Of a DNA stretch of 24,750 nucleotides, positions 14,537-22,435 are shown piece after piece. Positions within the stretch are counted from its first letter, which is position 1. Each line of letters starts with the position of its first letter. A model generated the notes under the pieces. The model was not told where the DNA came from. It did no database searches and worked only from the letters and a program-made list of their open reading frames with translations. Origin of the DNA: CAYYHA01 sp964471535. GTDB lineage: Bacteria > Myxococcota > Myxococcia > SLRQ01. The stretch is from NCBI GenBank assembly GCA_964471535.1, contig CAYYHA010000041.1, forward strand, positions 1 through 24,750. The letters run 5' to 3'. Both the position numbers and the translations under genes were made by a program.

Positions 14537-15853
14537 TCACGCCGCCTTGGTGCCGCGGCCTCGAATGCGGGGGCCGCGGGTCCCAGAGAAGCCCTCGTAG
14601 TGCCGGGTGATCAGATGGGACTCGATCTGCTGCACAGTATCGAGGCCCACGCCCACCACGATGAGGAGACTCGTGCCTCCAAAATAGAACGGCACACCGA
14701 GACTATTGATGAGAATCGTGGGCAGCACGCATACCGCCGAAAGGTAAAGCGCGCCTCCGAAGGTGATCCGGGAGAGTACGTGATCGATGTACTCTGCGGT
14801 CTTCTTTCCGGGACGGATACCAGGAATGTAGCCCCCGTACTTCTTCAGGTTGTCTGCAACGTCGACTGGATTGAAGGTGACGGCGGTGTAGAAGTAGCAA
14901 AAGAAGACGATGAGCAACACATAGACGCCGTTGCCCACCCATGTGCTAAGCGACAGGACCTGCCCCACCTCGCTCATGAACGGGAAGATGCCCTCCAGGG
15001 TCTTCGGGAACATGAGTAGCGAGCTGGCAAAAATGGGCGGGATCACCCCCGAGGTGTTCACCTTCAGAGGCAGGTGCGTGCTCTGGCCGCCGTACATCTT
15101 CCGCCCAACGACACGCTTTGCGTATTGAATGGGGATACGGCGCTGCCCGAGTTCCATGAAGCAGATGAAGGCAGTGACGGCGAGCATGAAGACGAGGAGC
15201 AATGCCAGCTCGAAGGGCTGCAATTGCTCCATGTCGGTAACCATTTCGTAGGTGCCCACCACGGCCCGCGGGAGTCCTGCGACGATACCCGCGAAGATGA
15301 TGAGCGAGATCCCGTTTCCGATGCCCCGCTCGGTGATCTGCTCCCCGAGCCACATCAGGAAGGCTGTGCCCGAGGTCAGGGTGATCACAGTGAGGAGCCG
15401 AAAGCCCCAGCCTTGCTCGGGCACCACTGGCTCGCCCGCATTCCCCTGAATGCCTTCGAGGAAGAAGGCAATGGCAAACCCCTGCACCAGGGACAGCGCG
15501 ATGGTGCCATACCGCGTGTACTGATTGATCTTCTTGCGCCCTGCTTCACCTTCCTTTTGCAGCTTCTCCAATGCGGGCACGACCACGGCGAGAAGCTGCA
15601 GGATGATGCTTGCGCTGATGTACGGCATGATGCCGAGCGCGAAGATGGACATCTGCTTGAGCGCGCCGCCCGAGAAGAGGTTGAACATGCCAAGCAGGCC
15701 GCCGGACGCCCCCACGTACTGCTGCATGATCACGCGGTCGACCCCAGGGACCGTGACGAAGATGCCCATCCGGTAGACCGCCAGCATCGCGAGCGTGAAG
15801 AAGATGCGACGCCTGAGCTCTGGGATCTTGAAGATGTTGAGGAAGCTTTCCAT
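14537..15853 (-). CDS. secY: Preprotein translocase subunit SecY
   Basis: This 438-residue channel subunit of SecYEG in the inner membrane begins MESFLNIFKIPELRRRIFFT and has ten predicted hydrophobic helices. Motifs include GIFVTVPGVD, YISASIILQLL in helix 2, QGFAIAFFLEGI, the ERGIGNGISLIIFAGI region, the cytoplasmic C4 loop QRRIPIQYAKR and the C5 loop RPGKKTAEYIDHVLSRIT. GGGAG lies 5 nt before the ATG. It is 84 nt after rplO and 2 nt before adk. Length and loops are normal. Confidence 0.98.
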   Translation of the reverse strand: MESFLNIFKIPELRRRIFFTLAMLAVYRMGIFVTVPGVDRVIMQQYVGASGGLLGMFNLFSGGALKQMSIFALGIMPYISASIILQLLAVVVPALEKLQKEGEAGRKKINQYTRYGTIALSLVQGFAIAFFLEGIQGNAGEPVVPEQGWGFRLLTVITLTSGTAFLMWLGEQITERGIGNGISLIIFAGIVAGLPRAVVGTYEMVTDMEQLQPFELALLLVFMLAVTAFICFMELGQRRIPIQYAKRVVGRKMYGGQSTHLPLKVNTSGVIPPIFASSLLMFPKTLEGIFPFMSEVGQVLSLSTWVGNGVYVLLIVFFCYFYTAVTFNPVDVADNLKKYGGYIPGIRPGKKTAEYIDHVLSRITFGGALYLSAVCVLPTILINSLGVPFYFGGTSLLIVVGVGLDTVQQIESHLITRHYEGFSGTRGPRIRGRGTKAA

Positions 15854-15937
15854 CGAAACTCCCGGGAGGCGCGCTCACCCTGAAACGTGACGGAATCGCG
15901 TCAGGACTCCGCCTCTCATGGCAACCCCAGCGCGGGG

Positions 15938-16480
15938 CTATTTGTCGTCGCTCTGCTGCGAGGTTTCGCCGGCGGGCGCATCCTCCGGCGCGCCCGTACT
16001 GTCGCTGTCCCTCGTCTCGTGCTCCGTCGAGGCAGAAGGGCCCACGACCTCCACCGTCCCACCGGCCTTCGAAATCGCTTCACGCGCGCCGGCACTGATC
16101 TTGTGCACCCGCACCGTGAGCTTCTTGTCGATCGCTCCGCGGCCGAGGATCTTGATGCCGTGACGCACTTTCTTGACGAGGCCCTTCTCACGAAGGGACT
16201 GTTCGTCCACGACCGCCCCGTCATCGAAGCGAGCCTGCAGCGCATCCAGGTTGACGATTTCGTAGACGGTCTTCGGGTGGTTGAAGCCAATCTTCGGCAG
16301 GCGACGCTGCAGCGGCATTTGCCCGCCTTCGAAGCCACCGAAGTTCATGTTGCCCTGTCGCGACTTCTGGCCCTTCTGGCCCTTGCCGCACGTCTTCCCC
16401 AGGCCCGAACCCCGGCCTCGACCGACTCGCTTTCGCTTCTTGTTGGCGCCCTTCGGCGCTGGAATCTCGTGGAGCTTCAT
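15938..16480 (-). CDS. rplO: 50S ribosomal protein L15 (uL15) with acidic C-terminal tail
   Basis: This 180-residue protein has an ordinary L15 body (1-147): MKLHEIPAPKGANKKRKRVG, the Gly/Arg/Lys-rich rRNA-binding arm GRGSGLGKTCGKGQKGQKSR, and the C-terminal ISAGAREAISKAGGTVEVV. A further ~33 residues follow, rich in Asp, Glu, Ser and Thr (STEHETRDSDSTGAPEDAPA and beyond), which typical 145-150 residue homologues lack. The tail is in frame with good codon use and a clean stop, so it looks genuine. The gene lies 28 nt after rpmD. Confidence 0.97.
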   Translation of the reverse strand: MKLHEIPAPKGANKKRKRVGRGRGSGLGKTCGKGQKGQKSRQGNMNFGGFEGGQMPLQRRLPKIGFNHPKTVYEIVNLDALQARFDDGAVVDEQSLREKGLVKKVRHGIKILGRGAIDKKLTVRVHKISAGAREAISKAGGTVEVVGPSASTEHETRDSDSTGAPEDAPAGETSQQSDDK

Positions 16481-16508
16481 CGTGCTCTCCTCTTTACGCC
16501 GGTTGCTC

Positions 16509-16694
16509 CTACTCTTCGACTTGGACGAGGTGGGCCACCTTGGCGATCATCCCGCGGACGGCCGGGGTATCGGCGAGCTCGCGCGTCTGACCGACCCTCC
16601 CGAGGCCGAGCCCACGGATCGTGGCAATCTGCCGCTTGGATGCGCCGTTCTTACTCCGCACCTGCCTGACTCGAATCGTCTTCACGTTGCCCAT
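16509..16694 (-). CDS. rpmD: 50S ribosomal protein L30 (uL30)
   Basis: This 61-residue protein has KTIRVRQVRSKNGASKRQIA, then GLGLGRVGQTRELADTPAVR and a C-terminal MIAKVAHLVQVEE, the normal short bacterial L30. ATG 16694 is preferred because GGAGG lies 7 nt before it; an ATG at 16700 overlapping the rpsE stop has the same GGAGG only 1 nt away. It is tightly coupled to rpsE. Confidence 0.96.
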   Translation of the reverse strand: MGNVKTIRVRQVRSKNGASKRQIATIRGLGLGRVGQTRELADTPAVRGMIAKVAHLVQVEE

Positions 16695-16696
16695 GG

Positions 16697-17281
16697 TCAT
16701 GCCTCCGCGGCAGAGCTGAACTCGACTTCCTCGGGAGCCGAGCTCAAGACCTTCTTGAGCTGCGGGTGGGTGGTGTGCTCGAGGACGTGCTCGAGCGGCT
16801 TGCCGCGGGTGCGCGCCACCTCCTCGGGAGACCGAAGCATCTTCAACCCAGCGAGCGTTGCGTTCACCAGATTGTTTGGATTACGCGAGCCTTGGCTCTT
16901 GGTCAGGATGTCTTGGATACCCACCGCCTCTACGACGGCGCGCACGGCACCACCGGCGATCACGCCAGTACCGGCGCTGGCCGGCTTGAGGAGCACCTGT
17001 CCAGAGTTGAAGCGGCCGATCACCTCGTGAGGGATGGTCCCTCCAACGAGCGGGATCCGCACAAGGCTCTTCTTCGCCCGATCGGCGGCCTTGCGGATCG
17101 CCTCCGGCACCTCGTTCGCCTTCCCGTGGCCGACACCCACGTGGCCGTTTCCGTCGCCAACCACGACGAGTGCAGTAAAGGAGAACCGCCGGCCGCCCTT
17201 CACGACCTTCGCCACACGGTTGATGTGAACGACGCGATCTACGAGCTCGAGATCGTTCGGATCGATTTGAGACGCTGCCAT
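16697..17281 (-). CDS. rpsE: 30S ribosomal protein S5 (uS5)
   Basis: This 194-residue protein of the 30S body is involved in decoding accuracy and mRNA unwinding. It has HINRVAKVVKGGRRFSFTAL, GDGNGHVGVGHGKANEVPEA and GTGVIAGGAVRAVVEAVGIQ, with the loop region around KGGRRFSF intact. The C-terminus is slightly long and acidic (SSAPEEVEFSSAAEA). It lies 1 nt after rplR. Confidence 0.98.
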   Translation of the reverse strand: MAASQIDPNDLELVDRVVHINRVAKVVKGGRRFSFTALVVVGDGNGHVGVGHGKANEVPEAIRKAADRAKKSLVRIPLVGGTIPHEVIGRFNSGQVLLKPASAGTGVIAGGAVRAVVEAVGIQDILTKSQGSRNPNNLVNATLAGLKMLRSPEEVARTRGKPLEHVLEHTTHPQLKKVLSSAPEEVEFSSAAEA

Positions 17282-17282
17282 C

Positions 17283-17630
17283 CTAGAACTCCAATCCTGC
17301 TTCGCGGGCGGCTTCCGCCACCGCCTTCACACGACCGTGATAGCGATAGCCCCCCCGGTCGAAGACCACGCGCTTGATCCCCTTGTCGAGGCAGGCCTTC
17401 GCAATCGCCTCGCCCACCGCGCGAGCCTTCGTGGTTTTGTCGCCTTCCACACGGGTGGTCCGGCTGCACGCGGCAGCCAGGGTCGCACCCGCCTCGTCAT
17501 CGATGGCCTGCACGTAGATGTGGTTGAGGCTTCGAAACACCGAGAGCCGCGGGCGCTCGGCGGTCCCACAGACCTTCTTGCGGACCCGTGCCTTTCGCTT
17601 CTTGCGTTGTTCTCGTTTGCTAAGTGCCAT
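17283..17630 (-). CDS. rplR: 50S ribosomal protein L18 (uL18)
   Basis: This 115-residue 5S rRNA-binding protein of the central protuberance has KREQRKKRKARVRKKVCGTA, RPRLSVFRSLNHIYVQAIDD and the C-terminal GGYRYHGRVKAVAEAAREAG. These are standard L18 features at normal length. It lies 17 nt after rplF and 1 nt before rpsE, and acts together with L5 in binding 5S rRNA. Confidence 0.98.
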   Translation of the reverse strand: MALSKREQRKKRKARVRKKVCGTAERPRLSVFRSLNHIYVQAIDDEAGATLAAACSRTTRVEGDKTTKARAVGEAIAKACLDKGIKRVVFDRGGYRYHGRVKAVAEAAREAGLEF

Positions 17631-17647
17631 GGGTTCTTCTCCAAGCC

Positions 17648-18184
17648 TCAGGCGCCGGCCTTGCCGACCTTCCGGCGGATGTGTTCCTCCGCGTACTTGA
17701 TGCCCTTCCCCTTGTACGGTTCGGGTGGCCTGAGGGCGCGAATCTGCGCCGCGACCACCCCAAGCTTCTGCTTGTCCGCCGACTCGAGGAGGATCTCCGT
17801 CGGAGAGGGAGTCTTGGCCGTCACGCCTTCCGGCACCTCGTACACCACCGGGTGGCTGTAGCCGAGGGAGAGATTGATCTTGTTACCTTGCACGTCTGCC
17901 CGGTAGCCGACGCCGTTGATCTCGAGCTTTCGAGTGAACCCTTCCGAAACCCCGGTGACCGCGCCCTGGAGCAGCGAGCGGGTCAAGCCGTGAAGCGCGC
18001 GCTGTTGACGCGTATCGTCCGCCCGGGTCACCCGAACCTCGGAACCATCGATCTCGACCGAGATGCCTTCAGGGACGTTGATGGAGAGCTTCCCCTTAGG
18101 GCCCTCGACCTCCAGGCGCTGACCGTGGAGGCTCACCTTCACCTTCGGCGGCAAGCTCACCGGCTGCTTTCCAATGCGGGACAT
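17648..18184 (-). CDS. rplF: 50S ribosomal protein L6 (uL6)
   Basis: This 178-residue protein near the factor-binding site starts MSRIGKQPVSLPPKVKVSLH and has two similar alpha/beta domains, ending PPEPYKGKGIKYAEEHIRRK, the conserved L6 signature. ATG 18184 is chosen on that N-terminus and an AAGGGG upstream; the frame is open further upstream but not L6-like. A 99-nt spacer, long for this cluster, separates it from rpsH. Confidence 0.98.
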   Translation of the reverse strand: MSRIGKQPVSLPPKVKVSLHGQRLEVEGPKGKLSINVPEGISVEIDGSEVRVTRADDTRQQRALHGLTRSLLQGAVTGVSEGFTRKLEINGVGYRADVQGNKINLSLGYSHPVVYEVPEGVTAKTPSPTEILLESADKQKLGVVAAQIRALRPPEPYKGKGIKYAEEHIRRKVGKAGA

Positions 18185-18248
18185 TCTCTTTCCCCTTCTG
18201 CGGTTCTGCTCTAGCCCGTTCGGCGGCCGCAGACAGCGCCTGCCGCGG

Positions 18249-18262
18249 GCCACCGGAGTGGC
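18249..18262 (-). other. Small hairpin in the rpsH-rplF spacer
   Basis: GCCAC-TCCG-GTGGC on the minus strand forms a perfect 5-bp stem with a 4-nt loop inside the 99-nt spacer between rpsH and rplF. No T tract follows. It may be an mRNA processing or regulatory structure, or chance in GC-rich sequence. Confidence 0.2.
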
Positions 18263-18283
18263 ACCAGCAGGGGCCATCCGTGG

Positions 18284-18679
18284 CTAGTAGACGGTACACA
18301 CCACCTCGCCCCCGATCCCTTGCTTCCGCGCCGCGTTCCCCGTCATCACCCCTTTGGATGTCGTGAGGATCGCAACCCCTAGCCCGGACAGAACTTCCGG
18401 GATCTCGTCCTTGCCCACATACTTACGCAGGCCCGGGCGGCTCGCCCGCTGGATGTGGCGAATGGCCGGCTCCCCGTCCTCGAGATACTTGAGGTGCAGG
18501 CTGATGCTGCCCTGCGGCCCATCATCCGGGTGGTGCGTGAAATCCGCGAGGTACCCCTCCTCCACCAGGATCTTGGCAATCGCAAGCTTCATCTTAGACG
18601 CGGGAACGACGGTACGCTCTTGCTTGGCAATGAGCGCGTTCCGGATACGCGTAAGCATGTCTGCAATCGGATCTGTCAT
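18284..18679 (-). CDS. rpsH: 30S ribosomal protein S8 (uS8)
   Basis: This 131-residue primary 16S rRNA binder begins MTDPIADMLTRIRNALIAKQ and ends in GVMTGNAARKQGIGGEVVCT, the S8 signature with the Ser/Thr-Lys-Gly loop (TTSKGVMT). ATG 18679 has GGGAGGAT just upstream. In E. coli S8 represses the spc operon by binding near the L5 start; a matching site was not identified by eye. It lies 71 nt after rpsZ. Confidence 0.98.
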   Translation of the reverse strand: MTDPIADMLTRIRNALIAKQERTVVPASKMKLAIAKILVEEGYLADFTHHPDDGPQGSISLHLKYLEDGEPAIRHIQRASRPGLRKYVGKDEIPEVLSGLGVAILTTSKGVMTGNAARKQGIGGEVVCTVY

Positions 18680-18750
18680 CTTTATCCTCCCGGGGCGGTT
18701 TCGAACGATCTCGCCCGACCTATCCCCGAATGACACGAGGGGACTTCAGG

Positions 18751-18936
18751 CTACCAGCTCGACTTGGTCACGCCGGGGATCTCCCCGCGCAGCGCCCGTT
18801 GCCGGAAGCAGATCCGGCACATATCGAACTTTCGGAGGTAGCCACGCGGACGCCCGCAGGTGGGGCATCGGTTGTAGGCCCGCACCTTGAATTTCGGCTT
18901 CCGCGTCGCCTGTACCCTCTTGGATTTCTTGGCCAT
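18751..18936 (-). CDS. rpsZ: 30S ribosomal protein S14, type Z (uS14), zinc-binding
   Basis: This 61-residue short zinc-type S14 (also annotated rpsN) has RCPTCGRPRGYLRKFDMCRI with the two Cys-x2-Cys pairs intact, then CFRQRALRGEIPGVTKSSW. The long zinc-free S14 paralogue (about 100 residues) is not present in the window. It lies 17 nt after rplE. Confidence 0.98.
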   Translation of the reverse strand: MAKKSKRVQATRKPKFKVRAYNRCPTCGRPRGYLRKFDMCRICFRQRALRGEIPGVTKSSW

Positions 18937-18953
18937 CGCTTCGTTCCTCGATT

Positions 18954-19511
18954 TCAGTTTCTGAAGGGCATGCCGAGGGCGCGAAGGAGTGCCTTGCTCT
19001 CCTCGTCAGTGTTCGCAGTCGTCACGACCGATATATTCATGCCCTTGATCTTCTGTACCTTGTCGTAGTCGATCTCCGGAAAGATGATCTGCTCCCGGAT
19101 TCCGAGCGTGTAGTTTCCATGCCCATCGAAGGCCTTGCCCGAGACACCGCGGAAGTCGCGCACGCGGGGCAGGGCAATCGAAATGAGGCGATCGAGAAAC
19201 TCCCACATGCGCTCCTTGCGCAGTGTGACCATGCAACCGATCGCTTGGCCCTCCCGAAGCTTGAAGGTCGCGATCGATTTGCGGGCGCGAGTCAAAACGG
19301 GCCGCTGCCCCGTAATAGCGGCAAGTTCCTCCTGAGCCGCCTCGAGCAGCTTCGCGTTCTGCAGCGCCTCGCCCAGGCCCATGTTGACCGTGATTTTCTC
19401 CAAGCGCGGCACCTGCATGGGATTCTTCCAGCCAAACTCCTTCATGAGTGCTGGAACGATCTCCTCTTGATAGCGGCGCTGCAGCCGAGGCTTGTATCCT
19501 GCTTCTGCCAT
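18954..19511 (-). CDS. rplE: 50S ribosomal protein L5 (uL5)
   Basis: This 185-residue 5S rRNA-binding protein has YKPRLQRRYQEEIVPALMKE, KITVNMGLGEALQNAKLLEA, ARKSIATFKLREGQAIGCMV and FPEIDYDKVQKIKGMNISVV. Length is slightly above the usual 179. It lies 10 nt after rplX. Confidence 0.98.
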   Translation of the reverse strand: MAEAGYKPRLQRRYQEEIVPALMKEFGWKNPMQVPRLEKITVNMGLGEALQNAKLLEAAQEELAAITGQRPVLTRARKSIATFKLREGQAIGCMVTLRKERMWEFLDRLISIALPRVRDFRGVSGKAFDGHGNYTLGIREQIIFPEIDYDKVQKIKGMNISVVTTANTDEESKALLRALGMPFRN

Positions 19512-19521
19512 TTCGCTACTC

Positions 19522-19758
19522 CTAGGCGTCGACCTTCTTCAGGTTCGAGAGATGGATCGGCGCCTCCTTTTCGAGGATCCCACCCTCTGGCACGTTCGGA
19601 TTGACGTTCTTCCGCAGGTGTCGTTTCACGACGTTCAGCCCCTCGACCACCGCGCGCTCGCGCTTCCGATCGACGGCGAGCACCTTGCCAGTTGCACCCT
19701 TCTCGCTTCCTGCGATGACCCGAACCGTGTCGCCTCGCTTGATCCGTGCCTTCGCCAT
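19522..19758 (-). CDS. rplX: 50S ribosomal protein L24 (uL24), short form
   Basis: This 78-residue protein has an N-terminal KOW motif (KRGDTVRVIAGSEKGATGKV) and VEGLNVVKRHLRKNVNPN, ending IHLSNLKKVDA. It lacks the C-terminal ~25 residues found in ~104-residue homologues such as E. coli L24, but the KOW core that initiates 50S assembly is complete. Its ATG shares one base with the rplN stop (TGATG). Confidence 0.96.
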   Translation of the reverse strand: MAKARIKRGDTVRVIAGSEKGATGKVLAVDRKRERAVVEGLNVVKRHLRKNVNPNVPEGGILEKEAPIHLSNLKKVDA

Positions 19759-20126
19759 CAGAGCACCTCCGGCGCCAATGAGATGATCTTCATAAACCGC
19801 TTCGCTCGTAGCTCCCTCGCCACCGGCCCGAAGATGCGGGTTCCGATGGGCTCCTTGTCCTTGTTGATGAGGACCGCCGAGTTGTCGTCAAACTTGATGT
19901 ACGACCCGTCGGGACGCCGAATCTCCTTTGCGGTACGCACGACGACGGCACGGGCCACATCACCCTTCTTCACCTTCGAGGTCGGCGCGGCCTCCCGCAC
20001 CGAGACCACGATGATGTCGCCAATCGAGGCGTACTTCCGCTTCGAACCACCGAGCACCTTGATGCATTGCACCTTTCGAGCGCCCGAATTGTCCGCGACG
20101 TCGAGTACTGTCTGTGTTTGAATCAT
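19758..20126 (-). CDS. rplN: 50S ribosomal protein L14 (uL14)
   Basis: This 122-residue intersubunit-face protein starts MIQTQTVLDVADNSGARKVQ and has GSKRKYASIGDIIVVSVREA and GTRIFGPVARELRAKRFMKI, ending SLAPEVL, all standard. It lies 48 nt after rpsQ. Confidence 0.98.
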   Translation of the reverse strand: MIQTQTVLDVADNSGARKVQCIKVLGGSKRKYASIGDIIVVSVREAAPTSKVKKGDVARAVVVRTAKEIRRPDGSYIKFDDNSAVLINKDKEPIGTRIFGPVARELRAKRFMKIISLAPEVL

Positions 20127-20174
20127 GGCTGCTGCCTCTTTCCGAGCGGAATGGGTCCCTTGCCAGCCATCGCA

Positions 20175-20453
20175 TCAGACGATGGGCGCCTTCTCCAGGG
20201 TTTCGGCGACCCGCCAGCGCTTCTGCTTGGAGAGCGGACGCGTCTCGATGATCTTCACCTTGTCGCCGACGCGGCACGCATTGTTCTCATCGTGCGCGTG
20301 GTACTTCTTCCGGCGGGTGATGTACTTCTTGTACTTTGGATGCTTCACCCGGCGCGTCACCTCCACCGTGACCGTCTTGTCCCGCTTGTCGGAACAGACG
20401 ATCCCGATCCGCACCTTCCGGTGGCCGCGCGTGCCTTCCTGCCTGACGCTCAT
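20175..20453 (-). CDS. rpsQ: 30S ribosomal protein S17 (uS17)
   Basis: This 92-residue OB-fold 16S rRNA binder has KVRIGIVCSDKRDKTVTVEV, HPKYKKYITRRKKYHAHDEN and GDKVKIIETRPLSKQKRWRV. The first ~12 residues (SVRQEGTRGHR) differ in sequence among homologues. It lies 16 nt after rpmC and is the last gene of the classical S10 operon. Confidence 0.98.
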   Translation of the reverse strand: MSVRQEGTRGHRKVRIGIVCSDKRDKTVTVEVTRRVKHPKYKKYITRRKKYHAHDENNACRVGDKVKIIETRPLSKQKRWRVAETLEKAPIV

Positions 20454-20469
20454 CGTAGCTTCCCTCTCT

Positions 20470-20670
20470 TCAGCCGTTGAGCTTCCGCTCGAGCTCGTTG
20501 CGCACGGTGAGTACGCGCGCGAGGTCTTTCTTCACCTTCTTCAAGTCGGCCGTCGAATCCAGCACGCCTGTATTGTGCCGAACTCGCAGCTCGAAGAGCT
20601 TCGCGCGCAGCTCCTTCTCACGCGCGGTGAGTTCGAGCGCCGACAGCTCCCGCAATTCCTTTGCCTTCAT
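20470..20670 (-). CDS. rpmC: 50S ribosomal protein L29 (uL29)
   Basis: This 66-residue helical-hairpin protein at the tunnel exit has MKAKELRELSALELTAREKE, LFELRVRHNTGVLDSTADLK and a KKVKKDLARVLTVRNELERK end. The L29 signature (KKVKKDIARxxT) is intact. It lies 2 nt after rplP. Confidence 0.97.
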   Translation of the reverse strand: MKAKELRELSALELTAREKELRAKLFELRVRHNTGVLDSTADLKKVKKDLARVLTVRNELERKLNG

Positions 20671-20672
20671 CG

Positions 20673-21092
20673 CTAGAACACCTCGTCTTCACGCTTCACG
20701 AGCTTCGTCTTGACGGGAAGCTTGTGCTGGGCCAGGCGAAGCGCCTCGAGCGCGAGCGCCTCGTTAGGGTGTTTCATCTCGAAGCCGATACGTCCTGGCT
20801 TCACAACGGCGACATAGCCTTCGACGTTGCCCTTGCCCTTCCCCATGCGGACTTCTGCCGGCTTCTTCGTGATTGGCTTGTCCGGAAAGATACGAATCCA
20901 CACCTTTCCACCACGCTTCACCTTACGCGTCATGGCGATACGGGCAGCCTCGATTTGCCGGGATGTGATCCATCCGGGCTCGAGGAATTGAATCCCATAG
21001 TCCCCGAAGGCCAGGTCACTCCCGCGGTAGGCCTTCCCCTTCATGCGGCCCTTCTGTCGGCGGCGCCACTTTGTTCGAGACGGCATCAACAT
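20673..21092 (-). CDS. rplP: 50S ribosomal protein L16 (uL16)
   Basis: This 139-residue protein contacts the A-site tRNA elbow. The start MLMPSRTKWRRRQKGRMKGK is the classical L16 N-terminus and fixes ATG 21092; the longer open frame upstream overlaps rpsC and is not conserved. It also shows ITSRQIEAARIAMTRKVKRG and EVRMGKGKGNVEGYVAVVKP. It lies 4 nt after rpsC. Confidence 0.98.
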   Translation of the reverse strand: MLMPSRTKWRRRQKGRMKGKAYRGSDLAFGDYGIQFLEPGWITSRQIEAARIAMTRKVKRGGKVWIRIFPDKPITKKPAEVRMGKGKGNVEGYVAVVKPGRIGFEMKHPNEALALEALRLAQHKLPVKTKLVKREDEVF

Positions 21093-21096
21093 GGCT

Positions 21097-21771
21097 TCAG
21101 ACCCTCTGCGGCAAGCGGTTGGGGGAAACGGGCGGTGTGACACCCTTGGGCAGCACCTCCCCCTTGAATATCCAGACCTTCACCCCGATCCGACCCTGCT
21201 TCGTCTTGGCTTCCGCGAAACCGTAGTCGATGTCGGCGCGGAGCGTGTGAAGCGGGACCCGGCCTTCGCGGTACCATTCGTAGCGTCCCATGTCGGCGCC
21301 TCCGAGGCGGCCGGCACAGGCGATGCGAACCCCCTTCGCACCGAACTTCGTGCAGGTGGTCAGAGCCTTCTTCATGGCGCGGCGAAACGCGATTCGACGC
21401 TCAAGCTGCGTTGCGATGTTCTCGGCCACCAGCTGCGCGTCGACCTCCGCCTTTCGCACCTCCACGATGTTCAGATAGACCTCGCTGTCCGTCAGCTTCT
21501 GCAGGTCCTGCTTCACCTGCTCCACGCCCGAACCGCGTTTCCCAATGACGATGCCAGGCCGGGCGGTGTGGACGTTCACCTTCACCTTGTTGGCGGCGCG
21601 CTCGATGTCGACCTTCGAGATCCCCGCGTGCCCAAGGCTCTGCTTCACGCGTTCGCGAATCTTGATGTCCTCGTGCAGCCACTTCGCGTAGTTCTTCTCC
21701 TCGAACCACTTCGAGGACCACGTGCGAATGACGCCCAGTCGAAAGCCCGTTGGATGTACTTTCTGACCCAT
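21097..21771 (-). CDS. rpsC: 30S ribosomal protein S3 (uS3)
   Basis: This 224-residue protein sits at the mRNA entry channel with helicase function. It starts MGQKVHPTGFRLGVIRTWSS and has the KH type II domain with RPGIVIGKRGSGVEQ (GKRG loop). The C-terminal domain has GAKGVRIACAGRLGGADMGR and a run of YREGRVPLHTLRADIDYG. ATG 21771 is fixed by the conserved start. It lies 20 nt after rplV. Confidence 0.98.
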   Translation of the reverse strand: MGQKVHPTGFRLGVIRTWSSKWFEEKNYAKWLHEDIKIRERVKQSLGHAGISKVDIERAANKVKVNVHTARPGIVIGKRGSGVEQVKQDLQKLTDSEVYLNIVEVRKAEVDAQLVAENIATQLERRIAFRRAMKKALTTCTKFGAKGVRIACAGRLGGADMGRYEWYREGRVPLHTLRADIDYGFAEAKTKQGRIGVKVWIFKGEVLPKGVTPPVSPNRLPQRV

Positions 21772-21791
21772 TGAAAACTCCCGGTGCTCCT

Positions 21792-22136
21792 CTAAGCGCG
21801 TTCGGCGTCCGTGAGCACGACTTCGATGTGACTCGTACGCTTGCTGACCCAGTAGGCGCGCCCCATGGCCCGGGGCATGATCTTCCAGCCGATGGGGCCG
21901 CCATCGACACGGAGCGTCTTCACCCAGAGCGTGTCGGGGTCCAGATTGGGATCCTGCGAGAGCGCATTGGCCACCGCGCTCTCGAGGAGCTTTGCCAGCG
22001 GGCGCGCTGCCCGCTTGGGGCTGAACTTCAGCTGCGACAGGGCCGTCCCCACCGGCTTGCCGCGAACTTGGTCGGCAACGAGCCGCACCTTGCGCGGCGA
22101 GGCGCGTAGATAGCGAAGCTTGGCGGAGGCTTCCAT
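21792..22136 (-). CDS. rplV: 50S ribosomal protein L22 (uL22)
   Basis: This 114-residue protein has a long beta-hairpin that lines the exit-tunnel constriction. It shows RYLRASPRKVRLVADQVRGK and the hairpin RVDGGPIGWKIMPRAMGRA, followed by KRTSHIEVVLTD. The tip reads GWK where E. coli has MKR (residues 82-84). It lies 2 nt after rpsS. Confidence 0.98.
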   Translation of the reverse strand: MEASAKLRYLRASPRKVRLVADQVRGKPVGTALSQLKFSPKRAARPLAKLLESAVANALSQDPNLDPDTLWVKTLRVDGGPIGWKIMPRAMGRAYWVSKRTSHIEVVLTDAERA

Positions 22137-22138
22137 GG

Positions 22139-22420
22139 CTACCGTCCTCCCTTCGACTTCTTGTCGGCAGCATGGCCGCCGAAGGTCCGAGTCGGAGCGA
22201 ACTCACCGAGCTTGTGGCCGACCATGTTCTCGGTGACGAAGACTGGAATGAACTTCCGGCCGTTGTGCACCGCGAAGGTATGACCCACGAACTCGGGCAC
22301 GATGGTGCTTCGCCGGGACCAAGTCTTGATCACGCGCTTGGAACCCTGCTTGTCCATCGCTTCCACCTTCTTGAGGAGGTGGGCATCGACGAACGGCCCT
22401 TTCTTGATCGAACGTGGCAT
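22139..22420 (-). CDS. rpsS: 30S ribosomal protein S19 (uS19)
   Basis: This 93-residue head protein starts MPRSIKKGPFVDAHLLKKVE and has TWSRRSTIVPEFVGHTFAVH and HKLGEFAPTRTFGGHAADKK, the classical S19 signature. It is normal in length and lies 15 nt after rplB. Confidence 0.98.
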   Translation of the reverse strand: MPRSIKKGPFVDAHLLKKVEAMDKQGSKRVIKTWSRRSTIVPEFVGHTFAVHNGRKFIPVFVTENMVGHKLGEFAPTRTFGGHAADKKSKGGR

Positions 22421-22435
22421 CTTCTCTTTCTCCGG

